DNA from: Candidatus Brocadiia bacterium
GTDB lineage: Bacteria; Planctomycetota; Uabimicrobiia; Uabimicrobiales; JABWCH01
Direction of reading: 5' to 3'
Length of the DNA: 36,071 nucleotides
Assembly: GCA_013359215.1 (NCBI GenBank)
Contig: JABWCH010000008.1
Location: 1-36,071 of the forward strand
The notes under the pieces were generated by a model that ran no database searches, had not been told where the DNA came from, and saw only the letters and a program-made list of their open reading frames with translations. Every line of letters begins with the position of its first letter. Position 1 is the stretch's first letter. Below are positions 27,501-34,400 of the stretch, piece after piece. Position numbers and translations under genes: made by a program.

Positions 27501-27728
27501 TATCTGACCAGGAACGTCCGTAGTACCATCAGGAGATACCGTAACCCCATATACAGGGATTACCTGAGTAACAACAAGATTGCTTTCTGTTGTATATTCC
27601 TGTCCCTGGAATTTATAGACAGCCGATGCCTGGTTATAAATCTTCGTGTTGGCTTTCGTAATCTGTGCCTGTAAGGAAATTAGCAAAGCCAGGCAAAAAA
27701 ATAATACAAGATTTCTCAAGTTTTTCAT
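21570..27728 (-). CDS. DUF11/Ig-repeat protein fused to a C-terminal outer-membrane beta-barrel
   Basis: A 2052-residue protein with signal peptide MKNLRNLVLFFCLALLISLQAQ. Residues about 25-110 hold the IYNQASAVYKFQGQEYTTES domain typical of DUF11 surface proteins. A perfect EF-hand-type loop DQNGNGHWDANE lies at 123-134. Several DUF11 domains follow to about 775 (NANKTEATVGDIVVYNLKV opens one). An SdrD-B/carboxypeptidase-regulatory-like domain is at about 780-850 with DRNSNESYDCEE at 792. Big-1/invasin-like sequence is near 1130-1225 (PADGTTEPVIVVELQDEEGKP). From about 1225 the protein is a barrel: YMPYLRDWIIVGLGE, DPDKYYPVYGDSS, YVKLEQDRNYIMYGDYQTEIGG, then many alternating amphipathic strands ending in TLRFKFDETTAEELLPAW. 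This C-terminal family is seen in large outer-membrane repeat proteins. It probably displays its N-terminal repeats while held in the outer membrane. Barrel topology is inferred. Confidence 0.9.
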   Translation of the reverse strand: MKNLRNLVLFFCLALLISLQAQITKANTKIYNQASAVYKFQGQEYTTESNLVVTQVIPVYGVTVSPDGTTDVPGQIAMGIPGSNILLPYRLQNNGNDVDDFHLLLSIENGSTFVPGNLQIAWDQNGNGHWDANEAILQKISNVPSEDYRDLLVLMTIPDNAEIGAKAFINIHAHSSHDINVKDTNNVARVNVVSGPVLDVRISRDVSVIVPDSQVTYTIKGSNIGKDLARPVSVTVDNSQNTAIVVQSPIPEWDTQGTVFVPDSAASAFGKIVYSTDSGLTWFSSPPVGQTITSIGLLLENPIAPDQAFGFEFKVHVAEEYEPGYFDNKAKVAFQDISGTQYTTESNVVKVKVEIAPEYDTLIGPLGKHDDEEDGDNNEDFQVIDKIIAGNKGVYTFTAWNGSKVPQTLNFYVKSLPQGWGHRFLFIDGYSPLIDNDNNNWVDVGLVPKKRVHDLALEITVPASWTHKGPYNIEVYVALSGDTGVRAHNRTNLRVQAIVPVGDIWSVSKSSLLPIEVEAGDSNTYTLAFEHLQDGIEVTNVRIHDVISTYLTTPEFEPVVSITDENGSGKVVTATATYDSANRILTWTIPSINGRFKGRVRFSTRVRQDAAENSVFSNQFSLVSSHNTEAVVSNIIEHHVVKMDLNVEKNANKTEATVGDIVVYNLKVTGVFSSTGDISNLHFYDNLPLGFSYIKGSAVIDGAKAPDPSFSSNGRILSFPLGIIKNGQTIEIRYMAKIGPGTKLGKNANIAWAVGNMPLGTPKSSLKTSANVEVKEGVFANRAFIFGRVYVDRNSNESYDCEEDIPLPGTKVFMENGQYAVTDRDGQYTIEDLRLGTHVVGIDSSSLPPYVKVKDLGRHSAKNGKTQFVDLKLPGAWRSDFLMEFEKEKYVPCKALFQASMSQNENTALFDSEPLEKQFYRVLLLPWEINQVSKVDKMVFQYAFDEIIKQGKLGLSITLYTPLAKDIPQGESLNTKEIQAKLLPKVYAIMDILKQRFALGEDRLSLKWDDGSLIAKPAKDHSKVSAKTTGIISPMDGTVFIDENSIKVKITSLLQNKIFLYSNGKEIPVSQIGKRSFHVKTAETTVEYVGVPIQSGKNTLELVLKPAQGQEIRETITVYKSKPPKKILAKTLPHQIPADGTTEPVIVVELQDEEGKPATSGLFLNVKMENGSIITPDAQPSQPGHQLYVKEGRTECLLGASNDVKDCKLSVEIAGLKQEFKVSYMPYLRDWIIVGLGEVTAGYENWQGRDKDEGLYVNGRAAFFAKGQILGKLLLTAHYDSSLPRDDENILLKKVDPDKYYPVYGDSSEKGTEVKTTGRMYVKLEQDRNYIMYGDYQTEIGGLLTAYNRTFRGFKGEIQTKYLEVKAFGTRAEQTMVKDEIRGQGISGYYFLSQKNIIQNTTQVVIETRDRFQTQTVLKRISKTLNADYQVNYERGWILFDTPIVSQDENGNPVYIVVTYETKDAASKEYMGGVQASIKLFDEKVKLGGTYIYEGQNKGHTTIQGVHAEVEPIEKVRIRGEIANTSTYDIEDKETKKGDGYAVEATADLDSVKGRAGYQKISKDFRNPSISGTEEGSEKYYAEADIKINDNIKGQVKANRSKTETRTIQGAGIRTSVKTGDFTVLFGYEFVQEKRNDPLGDTKSTNAHILSSGLKWDINEQWSVKVERQQVLPGSRVLNSQTAPTGTFTKTSSNIKEDFLNNRNGFHIDSIGDKIVSRTLLGAEYQPVEWLRVWVNQEFEDDFEFAASRTLFGMNLQLTQHIDLYSSYGMESGIEQDRNQALVGIKTNIPLTHWLSGNIFVEQVQTYRGDNPEDFTAYGFSLKMDRIYEQGSLRIEFRHTDNGTQFLGNPALTWKTTDDITFFWRTRHFQNGRINNFQHSTLLGLAYRPDCSDTTNLFFKGQFDWDRDLYREQPWEEFSIASSWDLHLRPFISWDFMLRYANKYTWSKLGKSKGDSFMDLIAARTIYEFHERFDIGLHAGIFHDYAAKKFEYAYGIEVGMKVVKNLWLSLGYNIKGFRDNKMSGNDFLKDGVYITLRFKFDETTAEELLPAW

Positions 27729-27759
27729 AGTTCTATCTCGGACAAGCCGAAACCAAAAA

Positions 27760-27861
27760 GGTATTAATCGCGAATAAGACGAATATACAAATTACGCGAA
27801 TGAAATTTTTATAAAAACTATTCGTGCCATTCTACCATTTGTCTTATTCGTAATAAAAATC
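27760..27861. repeat. MITE-like imperfect palindrome with TTATTCG-type ends
   Basis: Left end GGTATTAATCGCGAATAAGAC (27760-27780, written here as GGTATTAATCG plus CGAATAAGAC) pairs imperfectly with the right end at 27841-27861. The core CGAATAAGAC/GTCTTATTCG pairs perfectly. The arms continue as an imperfect inverted repeat to a central self-complementary TTTTTATAAAAA. The left end matches 87-106 at 19 of 20 positions in the opposite orientation, so this is a dispersed family. It lies 31 bp upstream of the barrel gene start, within its probable leader. Confidence 0.75.
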
Positions 27862-27907
27862 TTTGCTTTTTCGGCAAACATCTAACTTCTTAGTTTCTAT
27901 GACAGCT

Positions 27908-27930
27908 TTAAAAAATGCCATTTCTGGCAT
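27908..27930 (-). terminator. Intrinsic terminator of the 907-residue protein gene
   Basis: On the minus strand the sequence reads ATGCCA GAAA TGGCAT followed by six T (complement of 27910-27915). The 6-bp stem has a stable GAAA tetraloop. It lies about 125 nt after the stop codon of the 907-residue gene. Confidence 0.75.
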
Positions 27931-27953
27931 CGGCCCAGTGCCGAAATTTTTAT
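27930..27953 (+). terminator. Adjacent hairpin with T-rich tail on the plus strand
   Basis: TCGGC (27930-27934), loop CCAGT and GCCGA (27940-27944) form a 5-bp GC-rich stem, followed on the plus strand by AATTTTTATT. It resembles an intrinsic terminator for plus-strand transcription, although no plus-strand gene lies nearby; it may block antisense transcription. Confidence 0.4.
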
Positions 27954-27983
27954 TAAAATCCTACGACAAATAAATAAACGCAT

Positions 27984-28027
27984 GCAGGCTAAACAGTGCT
28001 ATGGTAATAGCATCTGCTTCAGCCTGC
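27984..28027 (-). other. Compound hairpin in the 3' region of the 907-residue gene
   Basis: Three stacked helices share one axis: GCAGGCT/AGCCTGC (27984-27990 with 28021-28027), CAG/CTG (27994-27996 with 28014-28016), and GCTAT/ATAGC (27998-28002 with 28007-28011) closing a 4-nt loop. It starts 29 nt after the stop codon and precedes the intrinsic terminator. It may stabilise the mRNA 3' end or be a REP-like element. Confidence 0.6.
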
Positions 28028-28056
28028 GGGAAAGACAAACTTTGGACTATTTCCAG

Positions 28057-30780
28057 CTATTTTATTGTTACACGGAAAGTCAGCGTTTTAGAGGTACTTG
28101 AAGAATCGAAACCTGCTGGTATATCGTAGTATTTCTTCTCGTCATCAGGCTCACTGCTATCATAGAATCTCCATCGGACAAACTTTACTGTGGTTGGATC
28201 ACCAGGAGGTGTTGTGACATAGTTATCATAGCTCAGGCCATTCGTAGACCATTCAAAGACAATAGGTTTATTGCCTGGACCTGTCATGGTAGTTGCTATG
28301 CTTACAAAGGTCGTATACTGAGGCACAGCATCTATTACGAGAAGCTCTTTCACGCTTACAGTAGAAAGGTTTCTGTAATCAATACTATATTCTATGGTTT
28401 CTCCTGGCTTACCTTCACTGTAGGTATCAGCAGTGCCACTTTGGGTAACATTTCTGGCTTTTTTGTTTAATTGAATATACCCTGCCACTACAACGGTATT
28501 GTCTGTGACAATGTCAGAAATATTGGTATTCGCCTTGCTTGTTGCTTTTCCAATGAAAGTGTCCACTGTGTTGACAGGAGCATTGGTAGGGATGAATCCT
28601 TTTACGGTAATGTTTTTGCTTTCCCCTGCGGCCAGGGCAATATTGGTTATCTGGCTTCCCCCTTCATCATAGAAAACATAATTCCAACTGCTAGAGGAAG
28701 TGTATGTCAGATCAAATATATCAGCATCGTTTCCTGTGTTGGTGATAAAGTGTGTGTAGGTGACTGTTCCGCCAGGGATACCTGTTCCATTGCGATCTGG
28801 TTCAAAAGTAACGCCTATGACAGTAGGAACAACGATTTCATTGATGATTGTATCCTTTACCGATTTATCTAAGGAAGAAGTCGCAACAAAGCCTACATCG
28901 GTTGTCAAAGGAGAGGCATTTTCTGGAATGCTGATACGGGCAATAACATTCGCCTCTGGTCTTGCGCCTGTTCCGCTCCAACCTGGAAGGCTGACACTGG
29001 AAATAGGAATCACTTCATCAGGGTCTAGTATGCCATTGCTGTTTTTATCCAGATAGTAAGTAACAACATAGTCTGAGGGCAAGTTGCTTGTAGACAGAGT
29101 AAAAGTATCAGGATACTGGCCGCCTGTTGGATCGGTTGTTGCATTACCATTGAGGATATCCAGAGGGATGTCTTGGTAAGTTCCAGGGGGTACATTGAAG
29201 GACTTTTCATCATCGTCTACCTCGCCAACATTGGGATTAGGGTTACCAATGTTCACGGCAGGTCTTGTGATAAGGGACAATCGGTTAATCACTGGATCAG
29301 ACTTAGAAGGATCAACACTAGAAGTGGCTGTGACAGTAAGATCATGAGGTGCATTGGAGTTGCTGGCATTTCCAGGTAAAATGACTTTCACGACAAATTC
29401 ACGATTTGTAAGAGGTGCTACAATTCCTGTATCGGGAATCTTATCGTTGTCTGTATCCCCTAAAGGTGTAATTCCGTCCACATCATAGAATAAAACAACA
29501 GACCCCGTAGGTAGGTCAGTTTTATCATAAGTTAGATCATAGATGTCCGCACTGTTTCCTGTATTTCTCACAGCATCTTTAAAGACAACCGTGCCACCTG
29601 CGGGAGCTTTGGCTACCAGGTTTTCATCGGGAATAAAGTCTGTACTGGAAGGATCGCTTTTGGGGCCAAGAAGAACATTGGCAGTGATAGTGGGGACTAC
29701 CTCCACCTGAACTTCATTGCTTGTGACTGTTCTCGTGGTTTCTCCATCATGGTAGCGAATGATTGCATCATCGGGAATGATTTTAGCTGGTGTTCCATCC
29801 TTAACAGTTACATCGTATTTGAGCTGGTATGCCTGACCAACGGGAATAACATCGGGCATATAAAGACCAACATACTTCACAGTAGTAGGATCATCTGGCT
29901 CTATGATAAGCCATTGTATTCCATTAGTTGACCATAACACCTGACTATTGGCAGGACTGCCACTATAGTTGCCTTTTTTATAAGTGACATCATCAGGCAA
30001 CTGGTTGGAGATGATAATACCATCTTTAGTTTCTCCTCCAATGCTTAATCCTGTAGTTTTGAGTGCTTCTGAAGTTCCTGTGTTGCTACCGCTTATGGTG
30101 TAGCTAACTGTGTCTGTAGGCTTTACTGTAGTAGGTGTGGCGGTGATGTTTAAGGTAAGAACAGGGCCAGCCACCACAGTGGTTTTATTCATATTATCCG
30201 AATCGGTAGGGAGCGTAGTTCCATGAACAGATTTGACTTCTGGACTAACATAGGCTACCTTAGTATCTTGAGTACCTGATGGCACATCGTATGCTACAAT
30301 AAAATAAGTATAGCTGTCTGGATCTACAGGCCCGAAAATTCCATTTTCTACAATTTCTGTGTCTCCTGCATCCACAACACCATTGCCATTGAGATCTCTA
30401 TAAACTTTTGCATTGCTAGGAGTAAAAACATCGTCTGGATCAGCACCAACATTGACGATGAGAGGCAGCATCTGAAAGGTTTCTGGCGTGTTGCTGGAAT
30501 TGAGAAGCTTGTAAGGATAATACACTGTATTTCCTACGGTTGCATTCTGGCTTTGCCCTGGTGTTGCAATAGATCCATCAGGCTTGACGGTAAAGGCATA
30601 TTTGGGTTGGACAGTTGTGATGACTTCATTGGAAGTAGAACTAAGAGAATTGTTGCTGGCATCTTTATATGTTGCCGATGCCTGGTTTTTGATGACTGTG
30701 CCTGCCAGAGTTCCCTCTGCAAAGGCACAAGTTGATATAAAGACTAAACAAATCAATACAAAAAAAAATTTAGAGAACAT
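28057..30780 (-). CDS. Secreted Cys-free DUF11-repeat surface protein
   Basis: A 907-residue protein with signal peptide MFSKFFFVLICLVFISTCAFA; the mature chain has no cysteine that I can find. The N-terminal module GTVIKNQASATYKDASNN through VKPDG parallels the start of the barrel protein, and both have an EF-hand-type loop at nearly the same place (here DLNGNGVVDAGD at 129-140). Another such loop, DKNSNGILDPDE, is at 578. The centre has DUF11 and related Ig-like repeats. The last roughly 270 residues (from GVTFEPDRNGTGIPGGTV, through ITVKGFIPTNAP, to the terminal FRVTIK) match the end of the giant protein in order and spacing. AAAGGA lies 6 nt before the ATG, and the gene follows the 165-residue gene by 11 nt, so the two form an operon. 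Likely an extracellular structural protein; calcium binding is inferred from the loops. Confidence 0.9.
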   Translation of the reverse strand: MFSKFFFVLICLVFISTCAFAEGTLAGTVIKNQASATYKDASNNSLSSTSNEVITTVQPKYAFTVKPDGSIATPGQSQNATVGNTVYYPYKLLNSSNTPETFQMLPLIVNVGADPDDVFTPSNAKVYRDLNGNGVVDAGDTEIVENGIFGPVDPDSYTYFIVAYDVPSGTQDTKVAYVSPEVKSVHGTTLPTDSDNMNKTTVVAGPVLTLNITATPTTVKPTDTVSYTISGSNTGTSEALKTTGLSIGGETKDGIIISNQLPDDVTYKKGNYSGSPANSQVLWSTNGIQWLIIEPDDPTTVKYVGLYMPDVIPVGQAYQLKYDVTVKDGTPAKIIPDDAIIRYHDGETTRTVTSNEVQVEVVPTITANVLLGPKSDPSSTDFIPDENLVAKAPAGGTVVFKDAVRNTGNSADIYDLTYDKTDLPTGSVVLFYDVDGITPLGDTDNDKIPDTGIVAPLTNREFVVKVILPGNASNSNAPHDLTVTATSSVDPSKSDPVINRLSLITRPAVNIGNPNPNVGEVDDDEKSFNVPPGTYQDIPLDILNGNATTDPTGGQYPDTFTLSTSNLPSDYVVTYYLDKNSNGILDPDEVIPISSVSLPGWSGTGARPEANVIARISIPENASPLTTDVGFVATSSLDKSVKDTIINEIVVPTVIGVTFEPDRNGTGIPGGTVTYTHFITNTGNDADIFDLTYTSSSSWNYVFYDEGGSQITNIALAAGESKNITVKGFIPTNAPVNTVDTFIGKATSKANTNISDIVTDNTVVVAGYIQLNKKARNVTQSGTADTYSEGKPGETIEYSIDYRNLSTVSVKELLVIDAVPQYTTFVSIATTMTGPGNKPIVFEWSTNGLSYDNYVTTPPGDPTTVKFVRWRFYDSSEPDDEKKYYDIPAGFDSSSTSKTLTFRVTIK

Positions 30781-30791
30781 GATCTATCCTT

Positions 30792-31289
30792 TCATTTCAC
30801 AATTACCCAGTAACGCACTCTTGCATCTTCACCAGGCATCAACCTGGGAACTAGGCACTGGATATGAGTCCATTCTTTTTCAGAAACTTCTACCAAAATA
30901 GCCTTTCCGTCTTTTTCTACCTTTTTCTTTAGGGGAGGCTTAGAAAATTCTTTACCACCATCCAAGCTGGCAAGCATTTCCGTTGTATTTTTTGATTTCA
31001 ACGTGCCTGCATAAAAAAAGGTATTCTGCGGGATAGGGCCAAGAATTTTTATCTCGCCAAGAATCTTTTGTGATACATTCACATATACAATATCATACTC
31101 TAGTATATCCCCAGGTTTGGCTTCTTCTACATTTTTATAACGATAGAAGCGATATTTTCCTTCCTGGTCTTTTACTCGAACAATTTTTGCTACAGAAATA
31201 GAGCCTTGTAAAGGCGATGTATCCTGCGCAAAACAAACCATTCCCAAGCTTAGAAATGATAAAAAAACAAAGTAAAAAGCTTTAAACAT
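30792..31289 (-). CDS. Small secreted single-domain DUF11-like protein
   Basis: A 165-residue protein. ATG 31289 gives MFKAFYFVFLSFLSLGMVCFAQ, a standard signal peptide, with GAG about 9 nt upstream; the longer frame from 31358 adds a basic 23-residue stretch in AT-rich sequence. After the signal the protein is one domain: GSISVAKIVRVKDQEGKYRF, then AKPGDILEYDIVYVNVSQK, LGPIPQNTFFYAG, and a closing VRYWVIVK. The order and the terminal strand resemble the last domain of the 907- and 2553-residue proteins. So this is a free-standing version of the domain that ends both large proteins. Its gene is first in the operon. A role as cap, nucleator or chaperone of a fibre is inference. Confidence 0.82.
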   Translation of the reverse strand: MFKAFYFVFLSFLSLGMVCFAQDTSPLQGSISVAKIVRVKDQEGKYRFYRYKNVEEAKPGDILEYDIVYVNVSQKILGEIKILGPIPQNTFFYAGTLKSKNTTEMLASLDGGKEFSKPPLKKKVEKDGKAILVEVSEKEWTHIQCLVPRLMPGEDARVRYWVIVK

Positions 31290-31364
31290 TTTTTTTCTCA
31301 ATAGAATATTTATTTTCAACTTTAAAATGCTATATTGTTTCATAAAAAAAAAATACAAAAAAAT

Positions 31365-31386
31365 TTAATAAAATAAATTTTATTAA
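31365..31386. promoter_or_regulatory. AT-rich dyad between divergent operons
   Basis: TTAATAAAAT and ATTTTATTAA form a perfect 10-bp inverted repeat with a 2-nt centre, midway between the divergent surface-protein and kinase operons. Such a site could bind a shared regulator. The base composition is so AT-rich that chance is possible. Confidence 0.4.
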
Positions 31387-31455
31387 TATATATAAAAATA
31401 GATAAATATCAAGAAAAATTTCCCCAAAAATTCCCTTTTCTTTTGGAATGGGCAG

Positions 31456-31484
31456 TGCTATAATTTATCTTTTTAAGAGGGAGG
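31456..31484 (+). promoter_or_regulatory. Extended -10 promoter and strong ribosome binding site of the kinase gene
   Basis: TGCTATAAT (31456-31464) is a perfect extended -10 with consensus TATAAT. The -35 position (TTTTCT, 31436-31441) is weak, as extended -10 promoters allow. AGAGGGAGG (31476-31484) is a near-ideal ribosome binding site and lies 5 nt before TTG 31490. The ATG at 31448 lies upstream of the -10 box and would be outside the transcript. Confidence 0.65.
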
Positions 31485-31489
31485 TTGAT

Positions 31490-34400
31490 TTGAAGCTTTA
31501 TCAAGAATTACAAGAGCTATATGAAAAAAAAGACTGGAGTACACTATTAGGCTGTTGTGAGCAAGAATCGCTAAAAAGGGAAAATCCATCTCAATACTAC
31601 TATCTAAAAGCGATTGCTCATTCTATGCTTGGTCAAATGCAAGAAGCGAAAAAGAACTTAGAGCATCTGTCTTATTTTCCTGCTTTTGTGCAACCAGATA
31701 CTGTGGATGAAACAAAGAAAGAAAATAGCCATTCTGTTTTGGAAAAAAGCATAGATGCCAAAGCAACAGTGGCACAGACGACCAAATCGGATATTGATTT
31801 TTTTGAAAAAAGCATTGACAATATAGAGACTTTAGCGCAAAAAAGTGCTAACCAAGACATGGAAGAAACAAAAGTTTGCGTAGATTACACCAATCAGGAA
31901 CAAAAAAAATTTGGCCGCTATAGTATTCTGGAAGACTTAGGGGAAGGTGGAATGGGGCATGTTTATAAAGCCTTTGATCCTGAGCTAAAAAGAATCGTTG
32001 CGCTAAAAGTAATCCTGGGGGAAGGGAAATCCGAAAAAAAACAAATAGATCGTTTTTTGAGAGAAGCGCAAACCACGGCAAAGCTCCATCATCCAAACAT
32101 TGTAGCAGTCTATGATATTGGAGTTCAGGATAAATGGCCCTTTTTTACAATGGATTTTATTGAAGGCGAAAGACTCGATAAGTATATTGAAAATATGCCT
32201 TTTAAAAGCGATACAATAAGCGAAATTTTCATCAAAATTGCATCAGCCATACAGTATGCGCACGATAATGGGGTGATCCACCGAGATATTAAACCAGCCA
32301 ATATCATGATCGATAAAGACAAACAGCCTAAAGTGATGGACTTTGGGCTGGCAAAAATCGAACAAGAAGACCAAAAAATTTCTCGCTCAGGAAGTGTTTT
32401 AGGAACGCCTGCTTATATGCCTCCAGAGCAAGCGCAAGGAAAAGAGGTAGATGCCAGAAGCGATATTTATTCTTTGGGAGCAACGCTTTATGAATGTCTG
32501 ACAGGCTCTCCCCCTTTTAAAACGAACAACTACACAAAGCTGGTTCAAGAAATTTTGGCAAAAGACCCTAAAGCTCCTCGCCAATGCAATCCGAATGTTC
32601 CTGATGATTTACAAACAATATGCCTGAAATGCCTGGAAAAGCCTATGGGCTTACGCTATCAAAAAATGCAAGAAGTCATAAACGACCTAAAACTTTTTTT
32701 AGAGTATAAGCCTATTAAAGCAAAGCCTGCTACACTGTTACAAAAGGCAAGCAAATGGGTATATAGAAACCGTAAGATGACTTTTATTGGTATGTTTGCT
32801 ATTTGTATATTTTTTATAGCTTTGTTTTATCTTCGGTGGAATTTTTCAAAGACATTAGAAAAAGAGTCTTTACTTCAAAATACAAAAATTTTTGAAAGAG
32901 CGAGAAAAAATAAAGAGCAAAAGCGCTATGATCTTGCTTTAGAATCTTTTAAAGAAATCAAAAAAGGAACGTTCTTTCACAAAGAGGCAGAGAAAGAACA
33001 AGAGGAAATGCTTTTTTATCTGCAACAAAATGTAAAGCAAGGGGATGCTTTTGCAGATAAAGGTTTATCCATGCAATCCATACCCGATGTGCAGAAGGCA
33101 AAAGAATACTATGAAAAGGTTTTAGAATACTATCCTCGTCACACAGAAGTATATCCTAAATTCCTAAATATGGAAAAATCCATTTTAGAAATTAAAAACA
33201 AACAACATCATGATGCGCGAAACTATTACGACAAAGGCATGTTGATCGCATCCAGCCCTGCTTTGAGAAAGCAGGATTTGGAAAATTGCTATAGCGTTTT
33301 TTCCAAAGCTATCCAAACCGACAATACCTTTGCCGATGCCTATTTTCAAAGAGGTAAGGTTTGCCAGCGTAGTTTTATGCAAGAAAGAGCACTTTCCGAC
33401 TATAAACAGACCATTGCCCTAGACCCTGGCCTTACCAACGCTCACTATCATAGAATTCTGACAGAATATTCTGGAATCTTGGAGGAAATCAGCAATACAG
33501 GAAAAGACCAGCCAGAACGAAAAAAAGAGCTATTTTCCTATTTACAAAAATTGCTCCCTCACAAAGATGATGTGTATGTGCTTTTAGTAGACGCATACTC
33601 ATGCATAGAAAATGTAAAGCCAGGGGGAATTGAGCAAGCCATCTATTATTGTGATGCAGCCGAAAAAATCGCACCGTATTTTGCCGATATATATTTTCTA
33701 AGAGCATCGCTACACGCCCAGTTTCTAGGGGAATACCATGAAAATTTTTCCAGCATGGCTAATCCTACCCAGATAAAGAAAAACTATGAAAAGGCATTGA
33801 AGGATCTGGAAAAATATATGGAAATGATACCCAAATCCACACAAGGCTATAAATTGCGAGGGATAATCCGTAGCGAACTAGGCGATCTTAGAAAAGCGGC
33901 AGAAGATTTCCAATACTATTTGGGCATTACTCCTGTTAAAAACATGCGCTATGAAAAATGCGTCCAAAGATTGACAATGATACTGATGCTATTGAAAAAA
34001 TACGATGATGCCATTGTATATCTGGACAAACAGATAGAAGCATGTTTAAAATTAGAGAATGCCTGGGAATATCTTGTAGTATGCTATTCTTATAAAGCAT
34101 TAGCATATATTATGTTAAAAGATTATAAGAAAGCAAAAGAAAATATTTCTTCTGCTGTAGAATTAGAAGCCAAAAACATTACCATAAAAAATGAAAAAGA
34201 GCATCAAGATATTTTCCCTATAGCACATTTCATACAGTCATTGCTTTCCATTTATGATCAAAAAGAGGAACAAGACAATACGGTTTTCCGTGTTCTCAGC
34301 AATTTTTTGCAAAAAAATTTCCAAAAAGAAAACTCGGAAAGTTCTATGGCTTTTTTATCAGAGTTACAAAACAACCCACAATTCCATAGTATGCTTTTTC

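Larger units (their letters stand above)
27729..28056. other. 328-bp gap rich in secondary structure
   Basis: This spacer between two minus-strand surface-protein genes has no convincing ORF. From left to right it holds a short leader for the barrel gene, a roughly 102-bp palindromic element, two adjacent hairpins (one a good minus-strand intrinsic terminator) and a 44-nt compound hairpin just after the stop of the 907-residue gene. The terminator means the barrel gene needs its own promoter, which would have to lie within or just before the palindromic element. I could not identify a convincing one. Confidence 0.7.

Noticed and set aside
13128..30780. Cell-wall or type IX sorting signals at the ends of the surface proteins
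   Set aside because: No LPXTG, PEP-CTERM or conserved type IX C-terminal domain pattern was seen; the chains stop at the last DUF11-type strand.
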